Origin: Diplolepis rosae
Lineage: Eukaryota > Arthropoda > Insecta > Hymenoptera > Diplolepididae
Length of the DNA: 64,000 nucleotides
Assembly: GCA_030998225.1 (NCBI GenBank)
Contig: JAPYXD010000739.1
Location: forward strand, 682,001-746,000
Direction: 5' to 3'
Positions 39,540 to 53,640 of this stretch are shown piece after piece; position 1 is the first letter of the stretch, and every line of letters starts with the position of its first letter. Under the pieces are notes generated by a model. It made no database searches. It saw only the letters and a program-made list of their open reading frames with translations, and had not been told where the DNA came from. Both the position numbers and the translations under genes were made by a program.

Positions 39540-42500
39540 TCAATGGCCCCGTTGTCTAGGATCATGCACCAGGACGCTAAATTAATAATCTACTGGAACT
39601 TCTTTTATATACACATTTAAACGTTATAAAAGCAATTTACAGTGCATTTTCAATGGCCCCGTTGTCTAGGATCATGCACCAGGTCGATAAAACTATAATC
39701 TAGTGGAACTTTTTTGAATTTCGAACACTCAGTCTTTCAACAGAAATTCTGTTGCATTTTCAATGACCCCCTTGTCTAGGATAATGCTCCAGGACGCTAA
39801 AATAATAATCTACTGGAACTTTTTTTATATTCACATTTAAACGCTATAAAAACAATTTACAATGCATTTTCAATGACCCCGTCGTCCAGGATCATGCAGC
39901 AGGTCGCTAAAACAATACTCCACAGGAAATTTTTTTATATTCACATTTAAACGTTATAAAAACAATTTACAATGCATTTTCAATGACCCCATTGTCTAGG
40001 ATCATGCACCAGGACGCTAAATTAATAATCTACTGGAACTTCTTTTATATACACATTTAAACGTTATAAAAGCAATTTACAGTGCATTTTCAATGGCCCC
40101 GTTGTCTAGGATCATGCACCAGGTCGATAAAACTATAATCTAGTGGAACTTTTTTGAATTTCGAACACTCAGTCTTTCAACAGAAATTCTGTTGCATTTT
40201 CAATGACCCCCTTGTCTAGGATAATGCTCCAGGACGCTAAAATAATAATCTACTGGAACTTTTTTTATATTCACATTTAAACGCTATAATAACAATTTAC
40301 AATGCATTTTCAATGACCCCGTCGTCCAGGATCATGCAGCAGGTCGCTAAATTAATAATATACTGGAACTTCTATTATATACACATTTAAACGTTATAAA
40401 AACAATTTACAATGCATTTTCAATGACCCCGTTGTCTAGGATCATGCACCAGGTTGCTAAAATAATAATCTAATGGAACTTTTTTGAAATTCGAACACTT
40501 AGTCTTTCAACAGAAATTCTATTGCGTTTTCACTGACCCCCTTGTCTAGGATCATGCACCAGGTCGCTAAATTAATAATATACTGGAACTTCTTTTATAT
40601 ACACATTTAAACGTTATAAAAACAATTTACAATGCATTTTCAATGACCCCGTTGTCTAGGATCATGCACCAGGTTGCTAAAATAATAATCTAATGGAACT
40701 TTTTTGAAATTCGAACACTTAGTCTTTCAACAGAAATTCTATTGCGTTTTCACTGACCCCCTTGTCTAGGATCATGCACCAGGTCGCTAAATTAATAATA
40801 TACTGGAACTTCTTTTATATACACATTTAAACGTTATAAAAGCAATTTACAGTGCATTTTCAATGGCCCCGTTGTCTAGGATCATGCACCAGGTCGATAA
40901 AACTATAATCTAGTGGAACTTTTTTGAATTTCGAACACTCAGTCTTTCAACAGAAATTCTGTTGCATTTTCAATGACCCCCTTGTCTAGGATTATGCACC
41001 AGTTCGCTAAAATAATAATCTACTGTAACTTTTTTTATATTCACATTTAAACACTATAAAAACAATTTACAATGCATTTTCAATGACCCCGTTGTCTAGG
41101 ATCATGCACCAGGTCGCTAAAACAATACTCCACAGGAAATTTTTTTATATTCACATTTAAACGTTATAAAAACAATTTACAATGCATTTTCAATGACCCC
41201 GTTGTCTAGGATCATGCACCAGGTCGCTAAAATAATAATCTAATTGAACTTTTTTGAAATTCGAACACTTAGTCTTTCAACAGATATTCTATTGCATTCT
41301 CAATGACCCATTTGTCTAGGATCATGCAACAGGTTGCTAAATTTATAATCTACTGGAACTTCTTTTATATTCACATTTAAACGTTATAAAAACAATTTAC
41401 AATGCATTTTCAATGACCCCGTTGTCTAGAATCATGCACCAGGTTGCTAAAATAATAATCTAATGGAACTTTTTTGAAATTCGAACACTTAGTCTTTCAA
41501 AAGCAAACTCTATTGCATTTTCAAAGACCCCTTTGTCTAGGATCATGCACCAGGTCGCTAAATTAATAATATACTGGAACTTCTTTTATATACACATTTA
41601 AACGTTATAAAAGAAATTTACAGTGCATTTTCAATGGCCCCGTTGTCTAGGATCATGCACCAGGTCGATAAAACTATAATCTAGTGGAACTTTTTTGAAT
41701 TTCGAACACTCAGTCTTTCAACAGAAATTCTGTTGCATTTTCAATGACCCCCTTGTCTAGGATAATGCACCAGGACGCTAAAATAATAATCTACTGGAAC
41801 TTTTTTTATATTGACATTTAAACGCTATAAAAACAATTTACAATGCATTTTCAATGACCCCTTTGTCTAGGATCATGATCAAGGTCGCTAAATTAATAAT
41901 CTACTGGAACTTTTTTTATATACACAATTAAACGTTATAAAAACAACTTACAATGCATTTTCAATGACCCCGTTGTCTAGGATCCGGCACCAGGTCGCTA
42001 AAATAATAATCTAATTGAACTTTTTTGAATTTCGAACACTCAGTCTGTCAACAGAAATTCTGTTGCATTTTCAATGACCCCCTTGTCTAGGATAATGCAC
42101 CAGGACGATAAAATAATAATCTACTGGAACTTTTTTTATATTCACATTTAAACGTTATAAAAACAATTTGCAATGCATTTTCAATGGCCCCGTTGTCTAA
42201 GATCAAGCACCAGGTAGCTAAAATAATAATCAACAGGAACTTTTTTTATATTCACATTTAAACGGTATAAAAACAATTTACAGTGGATTTTCAATGGCCC
42301 CGTTGTCTAGGATCATGCACCAGATTGCTAGAACAATACTTCACAGTAAATTTTTTTATATTCACATTTAAACGTTATGTAATCAATTTACAATGCATTT
42401 TCAATGACCCCTTTGTCTAGGATCATGATCAAGGTCGCTAAATTAATAATCTACTGGAACTTTTTTTATATACACAATTAAACGTTATAAAAACAATTTA

Positions 42501-44830
42501 CAGTGCATTTTCAATGGCCCCGTTGTCTAGGATCATGCACCAGTTCGCTAAAATTATAATATAGTGGAACTTTTTTGAATTTCGAACACTCACTCTTTCA
42601 ACAGAAATTCTGTTGCATTTTCAATGACCCCCTTGTCTAGGATAATGCACCAGGTCGCTAAATTAATAATCTACTGGAACTTTTTTTATATACACAATTA
42701 AACGTTATAAAAACAATTTACAGTGCATTTACAATGGCCCCGTTGTCTAGGATCATGCACCAGTTCGCTAAAATTATAATCTAATGGAACTTTTTTGAAA
42801 TTCGAACACTTAGTCTTTCAACAGAAATTCTATTGCATTTTCAATGACCCCTTTGTCTAGGATCATGCACCAGGTCGCTAAAATGATAATCTAATGGAAC
42901 TTTTATTATATTCCCATTTAAACGTTATAAAAAAAATTAACAATGCATTTTCAATGACCCCGTTGTTTAGGATCAAGCACCAGGTTGCTAAAATAATAAT
43001 CTATTGGAACTTTTTTATATTTACATTTAAACGGTATAAAAACAATTTACAGTGGATTTTCAATGGCCCCGTTGTCTAGGATCATGCACCAGGTTGCTAA
43101 AACAATACTTCACAGTAAATTTTTTTATATTCACATTTAAACGTTATGTAATCAATTTACAATGCATTTTCAATGACCCCTTTGTCTAGGATCATGATCC
43201 AGGTCGATAAATTAATAATCTACTGGAACTTTTTTTATATACACAATTAAACGTTATAAAAACAATTTACAGTGCATTTTCAATGGCCCCGTTGTCTAGG
43301 ATCATGCACCAGGTCGCTAAAATAATAATCTAATGGAGCTTTTTTGAAATTCGAACACTTAGTCTTTCAACAGAAATTCTATTGCATTTTCAATGACCCC
43401 TTTGTCTAGGATCATGCACCAGGTCGCTAAATTAATAATATACTGGAACTTCTTTTATATACACATTTAAACGTTATAAAAGCAATTTACAGTGCATTTT
43501 CAATGGCCCCGTTGTCTAGGATCATGCACCAGGTCGATAAAACTATAATCTAGTGGAACTTTTTTGAAATTCAAACACTTAGTCTTTCAACAGAACTTCT
43601 GTTGCATTTTCAATGACCCCCTTGTCTAGGATCATTCACCAGGTCGCTAAAATAATAATCTACTGGAACTTTTATTATATTCACATTTAAACGTTATAAA
43701 AACAATTTACAATGCATTTTCAATGACCCCGTTGTTTAAGATCAAGCACCAGGTTGCTAAAACAATACTCCACAGGAAATTTTTTTATATCCACAATTAA
43801 ACGTTATAATAACAATTTACAATGCATTTTCAATGAAGCCGTTGTCTAGGATCATGCACCAGGTTGCTAAAATAATAATCTAATGGAACTTTTTTGAAAT
43901 TCGAACACTTAGTCTTTCAAGAGAAATTCTGTTGCGTTTTCAATGACCCCCTTGTCTAGGATCATGCACCAGGTCGCCAAATTAATAATCTACTGGAACT
44001 TTTTTTATATACACAATTAAACGTTATAAAAACAATTTACAGTGCATTTTCAATGGCCCCGTTGTCTAGGATCATGCACCAGGTCGCTAAAATTATAATC
44101 TAGTGGAACTTTTTTGAATTTCGAACACTCAGTCTTTCAACAGAAATTCTGTTGCATTTTCAATGACCCCCTTGTCTAGGATAATGCTCCAGGACGCTAA
44201 AATAATAATCTACTGGAACTTTTTTTATATTCACATTTAAACGCTATAAAAACAATTTACAATGCATTTTCAATGACCCCGTCGTCCAGGATCATGCAGC
44301 AGGTCGCTAAAACAATACTCCACAGGAAATTTTTTTATATTCACATTTAAACGTTATAAAAACAATTTACAATGCATTTTCAATGACCCCATTGTCTAGG
44401 ATCATGCACCAGGACGCTAAATTAATAATCTACTGGAACTTCTTTTATATACACATTTAAACGTTATAAAAGCAATTTACAGTGCATTTTCAATGGCCCC
44501 GTTGTCTAGGATCATGCACCAGTTCGCTAAAATTATAATATAATGGAACTTTTTTGAAATTCGAACACTTAGTCTTTCAACAGAAATTCTATTGCATTTT
44601 CAATGACCCCTTTGTCTAGGATCATGCACCAGGTCGCTAAAATGATAATCTAATGGAACTTTTATTATATTCCCATTTAAACGTTATGTAATCAATTTAC
44701 AATGCATTTTCAATGACCCCTTTGTCTAGGATCATGATCCAGGTCGATAAATTAATAATCTACTGGAACTTTTTTTATATTGACATATAAACGTTATAAA
44801 AATAATTTACAGTGCATTTTCAATGGCCCC
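39540..44830. repeat. 49-mer higher-order repeat (~5.39 kb), copy 2
   Basis: Directly follows copy 1. Differences include the 4-mer near the start (GGATAATGCTCC monomers at 39,781 and 40,221 replace a CTAAAATGAT monomer) and local replacement near 42,180-42,240. The match fades at 44,760-44,830 (TATATTGACATATAAACG). Confidence 0.85.
39560..40345. repeat. 4-mer (440-bp) duplication inside the second 49-mer
   Basis: The monomer GGACGCTAAATTAAT at 39,571 and 40,011, GGTCGATAAAAC at 39,671 and 40,111, and GGATAATGCTCC at 39,779 and 40,219 all recur at 440 bp. Agreement stops after about 40,345, where TCGCTAAATTAATAATATAC replaces TCGCTAAAACAATACTCC. Confidence 0.7.
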
Positions 44831-45540
44831 GTTGTCTAGGATCATGCACCAGTTCGCTAAAATTATAATCTAGTGGAACTTTTTTGAATTTCGAACACTC
44901 ACTCTTTCAACAGAAATTCTGTTGCAATTTCTATGACACCCTTGTCTAGGATAATGCACCAGGACGCTAAAATAATAATCTACTGGAACTTTTTTTATAT
45001 TCGCAGTTAAACGCTATAAAAACAATTTACAATGCATTTTCAATGACCCCGTTGTCTAGGATCATGCACCTGGTGGCTAGAAAAATACTCCACTGGAAAT
45101 TTTTTTATATTCACAATTAAACGATATAAAACCAATTTACAATGCATTTTCAATGACCCCGTTGTCTAGGATCATGCACCAGGACGCTAAAATAATAATC
45201 TAATGGAGCTTTTTTGAAATTCGAACACTTAGTCTTTCAACAGAAATTCTATTGCATTTTCAATGACCCCTTTGTCTAGGATCATGCAACAGGTCGCTAA
45301 ATTAATAATATACTGGAACTTCTTTTATATACACATTTAAACGTTATAAAAGCAATTTACAGTGCATTTTCAATGGCCCCGTTGTCTAGGATCATGCACC
45401 AGGTCGCTAAAACTATAATCTAGTGGAACTTTTTTGAAATTCAAACACTTAGTCTTTCAACAGAGCTTCTGTTGCATTTTCAATGGCCCCGTTGTCTAGG
45501 ATCATTCACCATGTCGCTAAAATAATAATCTACTGGAACT
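44830..45540. repeat. Mosaic junction segment
   Basis: Six to seven monomers between the 49-mer and 52-mer blocks. It includes a B2 unit with GTTGCAATTTCTATGAC (about 44,925) and a monomer with CACCTGGTGGCTAG (about 45,068), both rare forms, plus B1 and B3 units near 45,225 and 45,435. No gene or insert is seen. Confidence 0.6.
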
Positions 45541-47264
45541 TTTTTTATATTCACATTTAAACGTTATAAAAACAATTTACAATGCATTTTCAATGACCCC
45601 GTTGTTTAGGATCAAGCACCAGGTTGCTAAAACAATACTCCACAGGAAATTTTTTTATATTCACATTTAAACGTTATAAAAACAATTTACAATGCATTTT
45701 CAATGACCCCGTTGTCTAGGATCATGCACCTGGACGCTAAAATAATAATCTAATGGAACTTTTTTGAACTTCGAACACTTAGTCTTTCAACAGAAATTCT
45801 ATTGCATTTCCAATGACCCCTTTGTCTAGGATCATGCACCAGGTCGCCAAATTAATAATCTACTGTAACTTTTTTTATATTCTTATTTAAACGTTATAAA
45901 AACAATTTACAGTGCATTTTCAATGGCCCCGTTGTCTAGGATCATGCACCAGGTCGCTAAAATAATACTCCACCGGAAATTTTTTCATATTCACATTTAA
46001 ACGTTATAAAAACAATTTACAATGTATTTTCAATGACCCTGTTGTCCACGATTATGCACCAGGTTGCTAAAATGATAATCTAATCGAACTTTTTTGAAAT
46101 TCGAACACTTAGTCTTTCAACAGAAATTCTGCTGCATTTTCAATGACCCCCTTGTCTAGGATCATGCACCAGGTCGCTAAAATAATATTCTACTGGAACT
46201 TTTTTGAATTTCGAACACTCAGTCTTTCAACAGAAATTCTGTTTCATTTTCAATGACCCCCTTGTCTAGGATAATGCACCAGGACGCTAAAATAATAATC
46301 TACTGGAACTTTTTTTATATTCACATTTAAAAGCTATAAAAACAATTTACAATGCATTTTCAATGACCCCGTCGTTCAGGATCATGCAGCAGGTCGCTAA
46401 AACAATATTCCACAGGAAATTTTTTTATATTCACATTTAAACGTTATAAAAACAATTTACAATGTATTTTCAATGACCCCGTCGTCCAGGATCATGCACC
46501 ACGTCGCTAAAATGATAATCTAATCGAACTTTTTGAAATTCGAACACTTAGTCTTTCAACAGAAATTCTGCTGCATTTTCAATGACCCCCTTGTCTAGGA
46601 TCATGCACCAGGTCGCTAAAATAATAATCTACTGGAACTTTTATTATATTCACATTTAAGCGTTATATAATCAATTTACAATGCATTTGCAATGGCCCCG
46701 TTGTATAGGATCAAGCACCAGGTTGCTAAAACAATACTCCAAAGGAAATTTTTTTATATTCACATTTAAACGCTATAAAAACAATTTACAATGCATTTTC
46801 AATAGCCCCGTTGACTAAGATCATGCACCAGGTTGCTAAAATAATAATCTACTGGAACTTTTTTTATATTCACATTTTAACTTTATAAAAACATTTTACA
46901 ATCCATTTTCAATGACCCCGTTTTCTAGGATCATGAACCAGGACGCTAAAATAATAATCTAATGGAACTTTTTTGAAATTGGAACACATGGACTTTTAAC
47001 AGAAATTCTATTGCATTTTCAATGACCCCTTTGTCTAGGATCATGCACCAGGTCGCTAAATTAATAATCTTCTGGAACTTTTTTTAATTACACATTTAAA
47101 CGTTATAAAAACAATTTACAGTGCATTTTCAATGGTCCCGTTGTTTAGGATCAAGCACCAGGTTGCCAAAGAAATACTCCCCAGGAAATTTTTTTATATT
47201 CACATTTAAACGTTATAAAAACAATTTACAATGCATTTTCAATGACACCGTTGACTAGAATCAT

Positions 47265-47270
47265 GCAGAT
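47265..47270. repeat. 6-bp insertion in a diverged monomer
   Basis: TCATGCAGATGCACC replaces TCATGCACC, an extra GCAGAT that looks like slippage next to GCA. The same monomer also has an atypical variable block (TTATGTTTATACATAAATAG). An identical insertion occurs at 52,989-52,994 in the second 52-mer, so it predates that duplication. Confidence 0.75.
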
Positions 47271-47918
47271 GCACCATGTTGCTAAAAAAATACTCCACAG
47301 GAACTTTTGTTATGTTTATACATAAATAGTTATAATGCCAATTTACAATGCATTTTCAATGACCCCGTTGTCTAGGATCATGCACCACGACGCTAAAATA
47401 ATAATCTAATGGAACTTTTATGAAATTCGAACACTTAGTCTTTCAACAGAAATTCTATTGCATTTTCAATGACATCTTTGTCTAGGATCATGCACCAGGA
47501 CGCTAAAATAATAATCTAATTGAACTTTTTTTATATTCACCCTTAAACGTTATAAAAACAATTTACAATGCACTTTCAATGACCCCGTTGTCTAGGATCA
47601 TGCACCAGGACGCTAAAATAATAATCTAATGGAACTTTTTTGAAATTCGAACAATTAGTCTTGCAACAGAAATTCTATTGCATTTTCAATGACCCCTTTG
47701 TCTAGGATCATGCACCAGGACGCTAAAATAATAATCTACTGGAAATTTTTTTATATTCACATTTAAACTTTATAAAAACAATTTACAATGTATTTTCAAT
47801 GACCCCGTTGTCTAGGATCATGCACCTGGACGCTAAAATAATAATCTAATGGAACTTTTTTAATATTCACATTTTAACTTTATAAAAACAATTTGCAATG
47901 CATTTTCAATGACCCCGT

Positions 47919-49456
47919 TGTCTAGGTTCATGCACCAGGTCGCAAAAGCAATAATCAACTGGAACTTTTTTTAACTTCGAACACTTAGTCTTTCAACAGA
48001 AATTCTATTGCATTTTCAATGACCACTTTGTCTAGCATCATGCGCCAGGTCCCTAAAATAATAATCTACTGGAACTTTTTTTGTATTCACATTTAAACGT
48101 TATAAAAACAATTTACAGTGGATTTTCAATGGCCCCGTTGTCTAGGATCAGGCACCAGGTCGCTAAAATAATAATCTTCTGGAACTTTTTTTATATTCAC
48201 CTTTTAACCTTATAAAAACAATTTACAATGCATTTTCAATGACCCTGCTGTACAGGATCATGGACCAGGTCGCTAAAGCAATAATCAAGTGGAACTTTTT
48301 TTATATTCACATTTAAACGTTATAAAAACAATTTACAATGCATTTTCAATGAACCCGTTGTCTAGGATCATGCACCAGGACGCTAAAATAATAATCTAAT
48401 GGAACTTTTTTATATTTACATTTAAACGTTACAAAAACAATTTACAGTGGATTTTTAATGGCCCCGTTGTCTAGGATCCAGCACCGGGTTGATAAAATTA
48501 TAATCTACTGGAAATTTTTTTATATTCACATTTAAACTTTATAAAAACAATTTACAATTTATTTTCAATGACCCCGTTGTCTAGGATCATGCACCAGGAC
48601 GCTAAAATAATAATCTAATGGAACTTTTTTTATATTCACATTTTAAATTTATAAAAACATTTTACAATGCATTTTCAATGACCCCGTTGTCTAGTTTCAT
48701 GCACCAGGTCGCAAAAGCAATAATCAACTGGAACTTTTTTCAAATTCGAACACTTAGTCTTTCAACAGAAATTCTATTGCATTTTCAATGACCCCTTTGT
48801 CTAGCATCATGCGCCAGGTCCCTAAAATAATAATCTACTGGAACTTTTTTTGTATTCACATTTAAACGTTATAAAAACAATTTACAGTGGATTTTCAATG
48901 GCCCCGTTGTCTAGGATCAGGCACCAGGTCGCTAAAATAATAATCTTCTGGAACTTTTTTTATATTCACCTTTTAACCTTATAAAAACAATTTACAATGC
49001 ATTTTCAATGACCCTGCTGTACAGGATCATGGACCAGGTCGCTAAAGCAATAATCTACTGGAACTTTTTTTATATTCACATTTAAACGTTATAAAACAAT
49101 CTACAATGCATTTTCAATGATCCGGTTGTCTAGGATCATGCACCAGGACGCTAAAATAATAATCTAATGGAACTTTTTTTATATTCACCCTTAAACGTTA
49201 TAAAAACTATTTACAGTGGATTTTTAATGGCCCCGTTGTCTAGGATCCAGCACCGGGTTGATAAAATTATAATCTACTGTAACTTTTTTTATATTCACAT
49301 TTAAACGTTATAAAAACAATTTACAATGTATTTTAAATTACCCAGTTGTCTAGGATCATGAACCAGTTCGCTAAAATAATAATCTAATGGATCTTTTTTT
49401 ATATTCACATTTTAAATTTATAAAAACATTTTACAATGGATTTTCAATGACCCCGT
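47919..49456. repeat. Nested 7-mer (770-bp) repeat, two copies
   Basis: The monomer with TTCATGCACCAGG and GCAAAAGCAATAATCAAC followed by one B unit begins at 47,919, 48,687 and 49,456. Between these, the GCGCCAGGTCCC monomer, the GGATCAGGCACC monomer, the CTGCTGTACAGG monomer and the GGATCCAGCACCGGG monomer recur in order. The block has only one B per seven monomers, the lowest B density in the window. Confidence 0.8.
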
Positions 49457-52400
49457 TGTCTAGGTTCATGCACCAGGTCGCAAAAGCAATAATCAACTGG
49501 AACTTTTTTTAAATTCGAACACTTAGTCTTTCAACCGAAATTCTATTGCATTTTCAATGACCCCGTTGTCTAGGATCATGCACCAGTACGCTAAAATAAT
49601 AATCTACAGGAACTTTTTTAATATTAACATTTAAACGGTATAAAAACAATTTACAATGGATTTTCAATGGCCCGGTTGTCTAGGATCATGCACCAGGTCG
49701 CTAAAATAATAATCTTCTGGAACTTTTTTGAATTTCGAACACTCAGTCTTTCAACAGAAATTCTGTTGCATTTCCAATGACCCCGTTGTCTAGGATCATG
49801 CACCAGTTCGCTAAAATAATAATCTACAGGAAATTTTTAAATATTCACATTTAAACGTTATAAAAACAATTTACAATGTATTTTCAATGACCCCTTTGTC
49901 TAGGATCATGCACCAGGACGCTAAAATAATAATCTACTGGAACTTTTTTTATATTCACATTTTAAATTTATAAAAACATTTTACAATGGATTTTCAATGA
50001 CCCCGTTGTCTAGGTTCATGCACCAGGTCGCAAAAGCAATAATCAACTGGAACTTTTTTTAAATTCGAACACTTAGTCTTTCAACAGAAATTCTATTGCA
50101 TTTTCAATGACCCCTTTGTCTAGGATCATGCACCAGGACGCTAAAACAATACGCCACAGTAAATTTTTTTATATTCACATTTAAACGTTATAACAACAAT
50201 TTACAATGTATTTTCAATGACCCCGTCGTCCAGGATCATGCACCAGGTCGCTAAAATGATAATCTAATGGAACTTTTATTATATTCACATTTAAACGTTA
50301 TAAAAAAAATTTACAATGCATTTTCAATGACCCCGTTGTTTAGGATCAAGCACCTGGTTGCTAAAACAATACTCCACAGGAAATTTTTTTATATTCACAT
50401 TTAAACGTTATAAAAACAATTTGCAATGCATTTTCAATGACCCCGTTGTCTAGGATCATGCACCAGGACGCTAAAATAATAATCCAATGGAGCTTTTTGA
50501 AATTCGTACACTTAGTCTTTCAACAGAAATTCTATTGCATTTTCAATGACCCCTTTGTCCAGGATCATGCACCAGGTCGCTAAATTAATAATCTACTGGA
50601 ACTTTTTTTATATACACATTTAAACGTTATAAAAGCAATTTGCAGTGCATTTTCAATGGCCCCGTTGTCTAGGATCATGCACCAGGTCGCTAAAATTATA
50701 ATCTAGTGGAACTTTTTGAAATTCAAACACTTAGTCTTTCAACAGAACTTCTGTTGCATTTTCAATGACCCCCTTGTCTAGGATAATGCACCAGATCGCT
50801 AAAATAATAATCTACCGGAACTTTTTTTATATTCACATTTAAACGTAATAAAAACAATTTTGCAATGCATTTTCAATGGCCCCGTTGTCTAAGATCAAGC
50901 ACCAGGTTGCTAAAACAATACTCCACAGGAAATTTTTTTATATTCACATTTAAACGTTATATAATCAATTTACAATGCATTTTCAATGACCCTGTTGTCT
51001 AGGATCACGCACCAGGTCGCAAAATAATAATCTAGTGGAAATTTTTATATATTCACATTTTAACTTTATAAAAACATTTTACAATCCATTTTCAATGACC
51101 CCGTTTTCTAGGATCATGAACCAGGACGCTAAAATAATAATCTAATGGAACTTTTTTGAAATTGGAACACATGGACTTTTAACAGAAATTCTATTGCATT
51201 TTCAATGACCCCTTTGTCTAGGATCATGCACCAGGTCGCTAAATTAATAATCTTCTGGAACTTTTATTATATTCACATTTAAACGTTATAAAAGCAATTT
51301 ACAATGCATTTTCAAGGGCCCCGTTGTTTAAGATCAAGCACCAGGTTGCTAAAACAATACTCCACAGGAAATTTTTTTATATTCACATTTAAACGTTATA
51401 AAAACAATTTACAATGCATTTTCAATGACCCCGTTGTCTAGGATCATGCACCAGGTTGCTAAAATAATAATCTAATGGAACTTTTTTGAAATTCGAACAC
51501 TTAGTCTTTCAACAGAAATTCTGTTGCATTTCCAATGACCCCTTTGTCTAGGATCATGCACCAGGTCGCCAAATTAATAATCTACTGGAACTTTTTTTAT
51601 ATACACATTTAAACGTTATAAAAATAATTTACAGTGCATTTTCAATGGCCCCGTTGTCTAGGATCATGCACCAGGTCGCTAAAACAATACTCCACAGGAA
51701 ATTTTTTTATATTCACATTTAAACGTTATAAAAACAATTTTCAATGTATTTTCAATGACCCCGTTGTCTAGGATCATGCACCAGGTCGCTAAAATGATAA
51801 TCTAATCGAACTTTTTTGAAATTCGAACACTTAGTCTTTCAACAGAAATTCTGCTGCATTTTCAATGACCCCCTTGTCTAGGATCATGCACCAGGTCGCT
51901 AAAATAATATTCTACTGGAACTTTTTTTGAATTTCGAACACTCAGTCTTTCAACAGAAATTCTGTTTCATTTTCAATGACCCCCTTGTCTAGGATAATGC
52001 ACCAGGACGCTAAAATAATAATCTACTGGAACTTTTTTTATATTCACATTTAAAAGCTATAAAAACAATTTACAATGCATTTTCAATGACCCCGTCGTTC
52101 AGGATCATGCAGCAGGTCGCTAAAACAATATTCCACAGGAAATTTTTTTATATTCACATTTAAACGTTATAAAAACAATTTACAATGTATTTTCAATGAC
52201 CCCGTCGTCCAGGATCATGCACCACGTCGCTAAAATGATAATCTAATCGAACTTTTTTGAAATTCGAACACTTAGTCTTTCAACAGAAATTCTGCTGCAT
52301 TTTCAATGACCCCCTTGTCTAGGATCATGCACCAGGTCGCTAAAATAATAATCTACTGGAACTTTTATTATATTCACATTTAAGCGTTATATAATCAATT

Positions 52401-52988
52401 TACAATGCATTTGCAATGACCCCGTTGTCTAGGATCAAGCACCAGGTTGCTAAAACAATACTCCACAGGAAATTTTTTTATATTCACATTTAAACGTTAT
52501 AAAAACAATTTACAATGCATTTTCAATGACCCCGTTGTTTAGGATCATGCACCAGGACGCTAAAATAATAATCTAATGGAACTTTTTTTATATTCACATT
52601 TAAACTTTATAAAAACATTTTACAATCCATTTTCAATGACCCCGTTTTCTAGGATCATGAACCAGGACGCTAAAATAATAATCTAATGGAACTTTTTTGA
52701 AATTGGAACACATGGACTTTTAACAGAAATTCTATTGCATTTTCAATGACCCCTTTGTCTAGGATCATGCACCAGGTCGCTAAATTAATAATCTTCTGGA
52801 ACTTTTTTTAATTACACATTTAAACGTTATAAAAACAATTTACAGTGCATTTTCAATGGTCCCGTTGTTTAGGATCAAGCACCAGGTTGCCAAAGAAATA
52901 CTCCCCAGGAAATTTTTTTATATTCACATTTAAACGTTATAAAAACAATTTACAATGCATTTTCAATGACACCGTTGACTAGAATCAT

Positions 52989-52994
52989 GCAGAT
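52989..52994. repeat. 6-bp insertion, second copy
   Basis: Same GCAGAT insertion and same atypical variable block as at 47,265, 5,724 bp apart. It serves as a unique marker for aligning the two 52-mer copies. Confidence 0.75.
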
Positions 52995-53640
52995 GCACCA
53001 TGTTGCTAAAAAATACTCCACAGGAACTTTTGTTATGTTTATACATAAATAGTTATAATGCCAATTTACAATGCATTTTCAATGACCCCGTTGTCTAGGA
53101 TCATGCACCACGACGCTAAAATAATAATCTAATGGAACTTTTATGAAATTCGAACACTTAGTCTTTCAACAGAAATTCTATTGCATTTTCAATGACCCCT
53201 TTGTCTAGGATCATGCACCAGGACGCTAAAATAATAATCTAATGGAACTTTTTTTATATTCACATTTTAACTTTATAAAAACAATTTACAATGCACTTTC
53301 AATGACCCCGTTGTCTAGGATCATGCACCAGGACGCTAAAATAATAATCTAATGGAACTTTTTTGAAATTCGAACAATTAGTCTTGCAACAGAAATTCTA
53401 TTGCATTTTCAATGACCCTTTTGTCTAGGATAATGCACCAGGACTCTAAAAAAATAATCTAATGGAAATTTTTTTATATTCACATTTAAACTTTATAAAA
53501 AAAATTTAAAATGAATTTTCAATGACCCCGTTGTCTAGGATCATGCACCAGGACGATAAAATAATAATCTAATGGAACTTTTTTAATATTCACATTTTAA
53601 CTTTATAAAAACAATTTGCAATGCATTTTCAATGACCCCG

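Larger units (their letters stand above)
34150..39540. repeat. 49-mer higher-order repeat (~5.39 kb), copy 1
   Basis: Offsets of 5,386-5,390 bp link private variants here to copy 2: CTATAATAACAAT (34,899 and 40,285), GATCATGATC (36,482 and 41,871; 37,033 and 42,421), TCCACAATTA (38,401 and 43,790) and the palindrome (39,339 and 44,729). I count 16 B units in each copy at matching spacing. It includes a degenerate B monomer near 35,865-35,910. Edges are approximate. Confidence 0.85.
45540..51265. repeat. 52-mer higher-order repeat (~5.72 kb), copy 1
   Basis: Private variants recur at 5,722-5,724 bp: GCATTTCCAATGACC (about 45,805 and 51,527), AATAATATTC (46,181 and 51,903), TTTTCTAGGATCATGAACC (46,921 and 52,645), TCATGCAGATGC (47,261 and 52,985) and TAACAACAAT (50,191 and 55,914). 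About 15 B units, including an unusual adjacent pair at 46,096/46,206. Many monomers are more diverged than in the 12-45 kb blocks. Confidence 0.83.
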
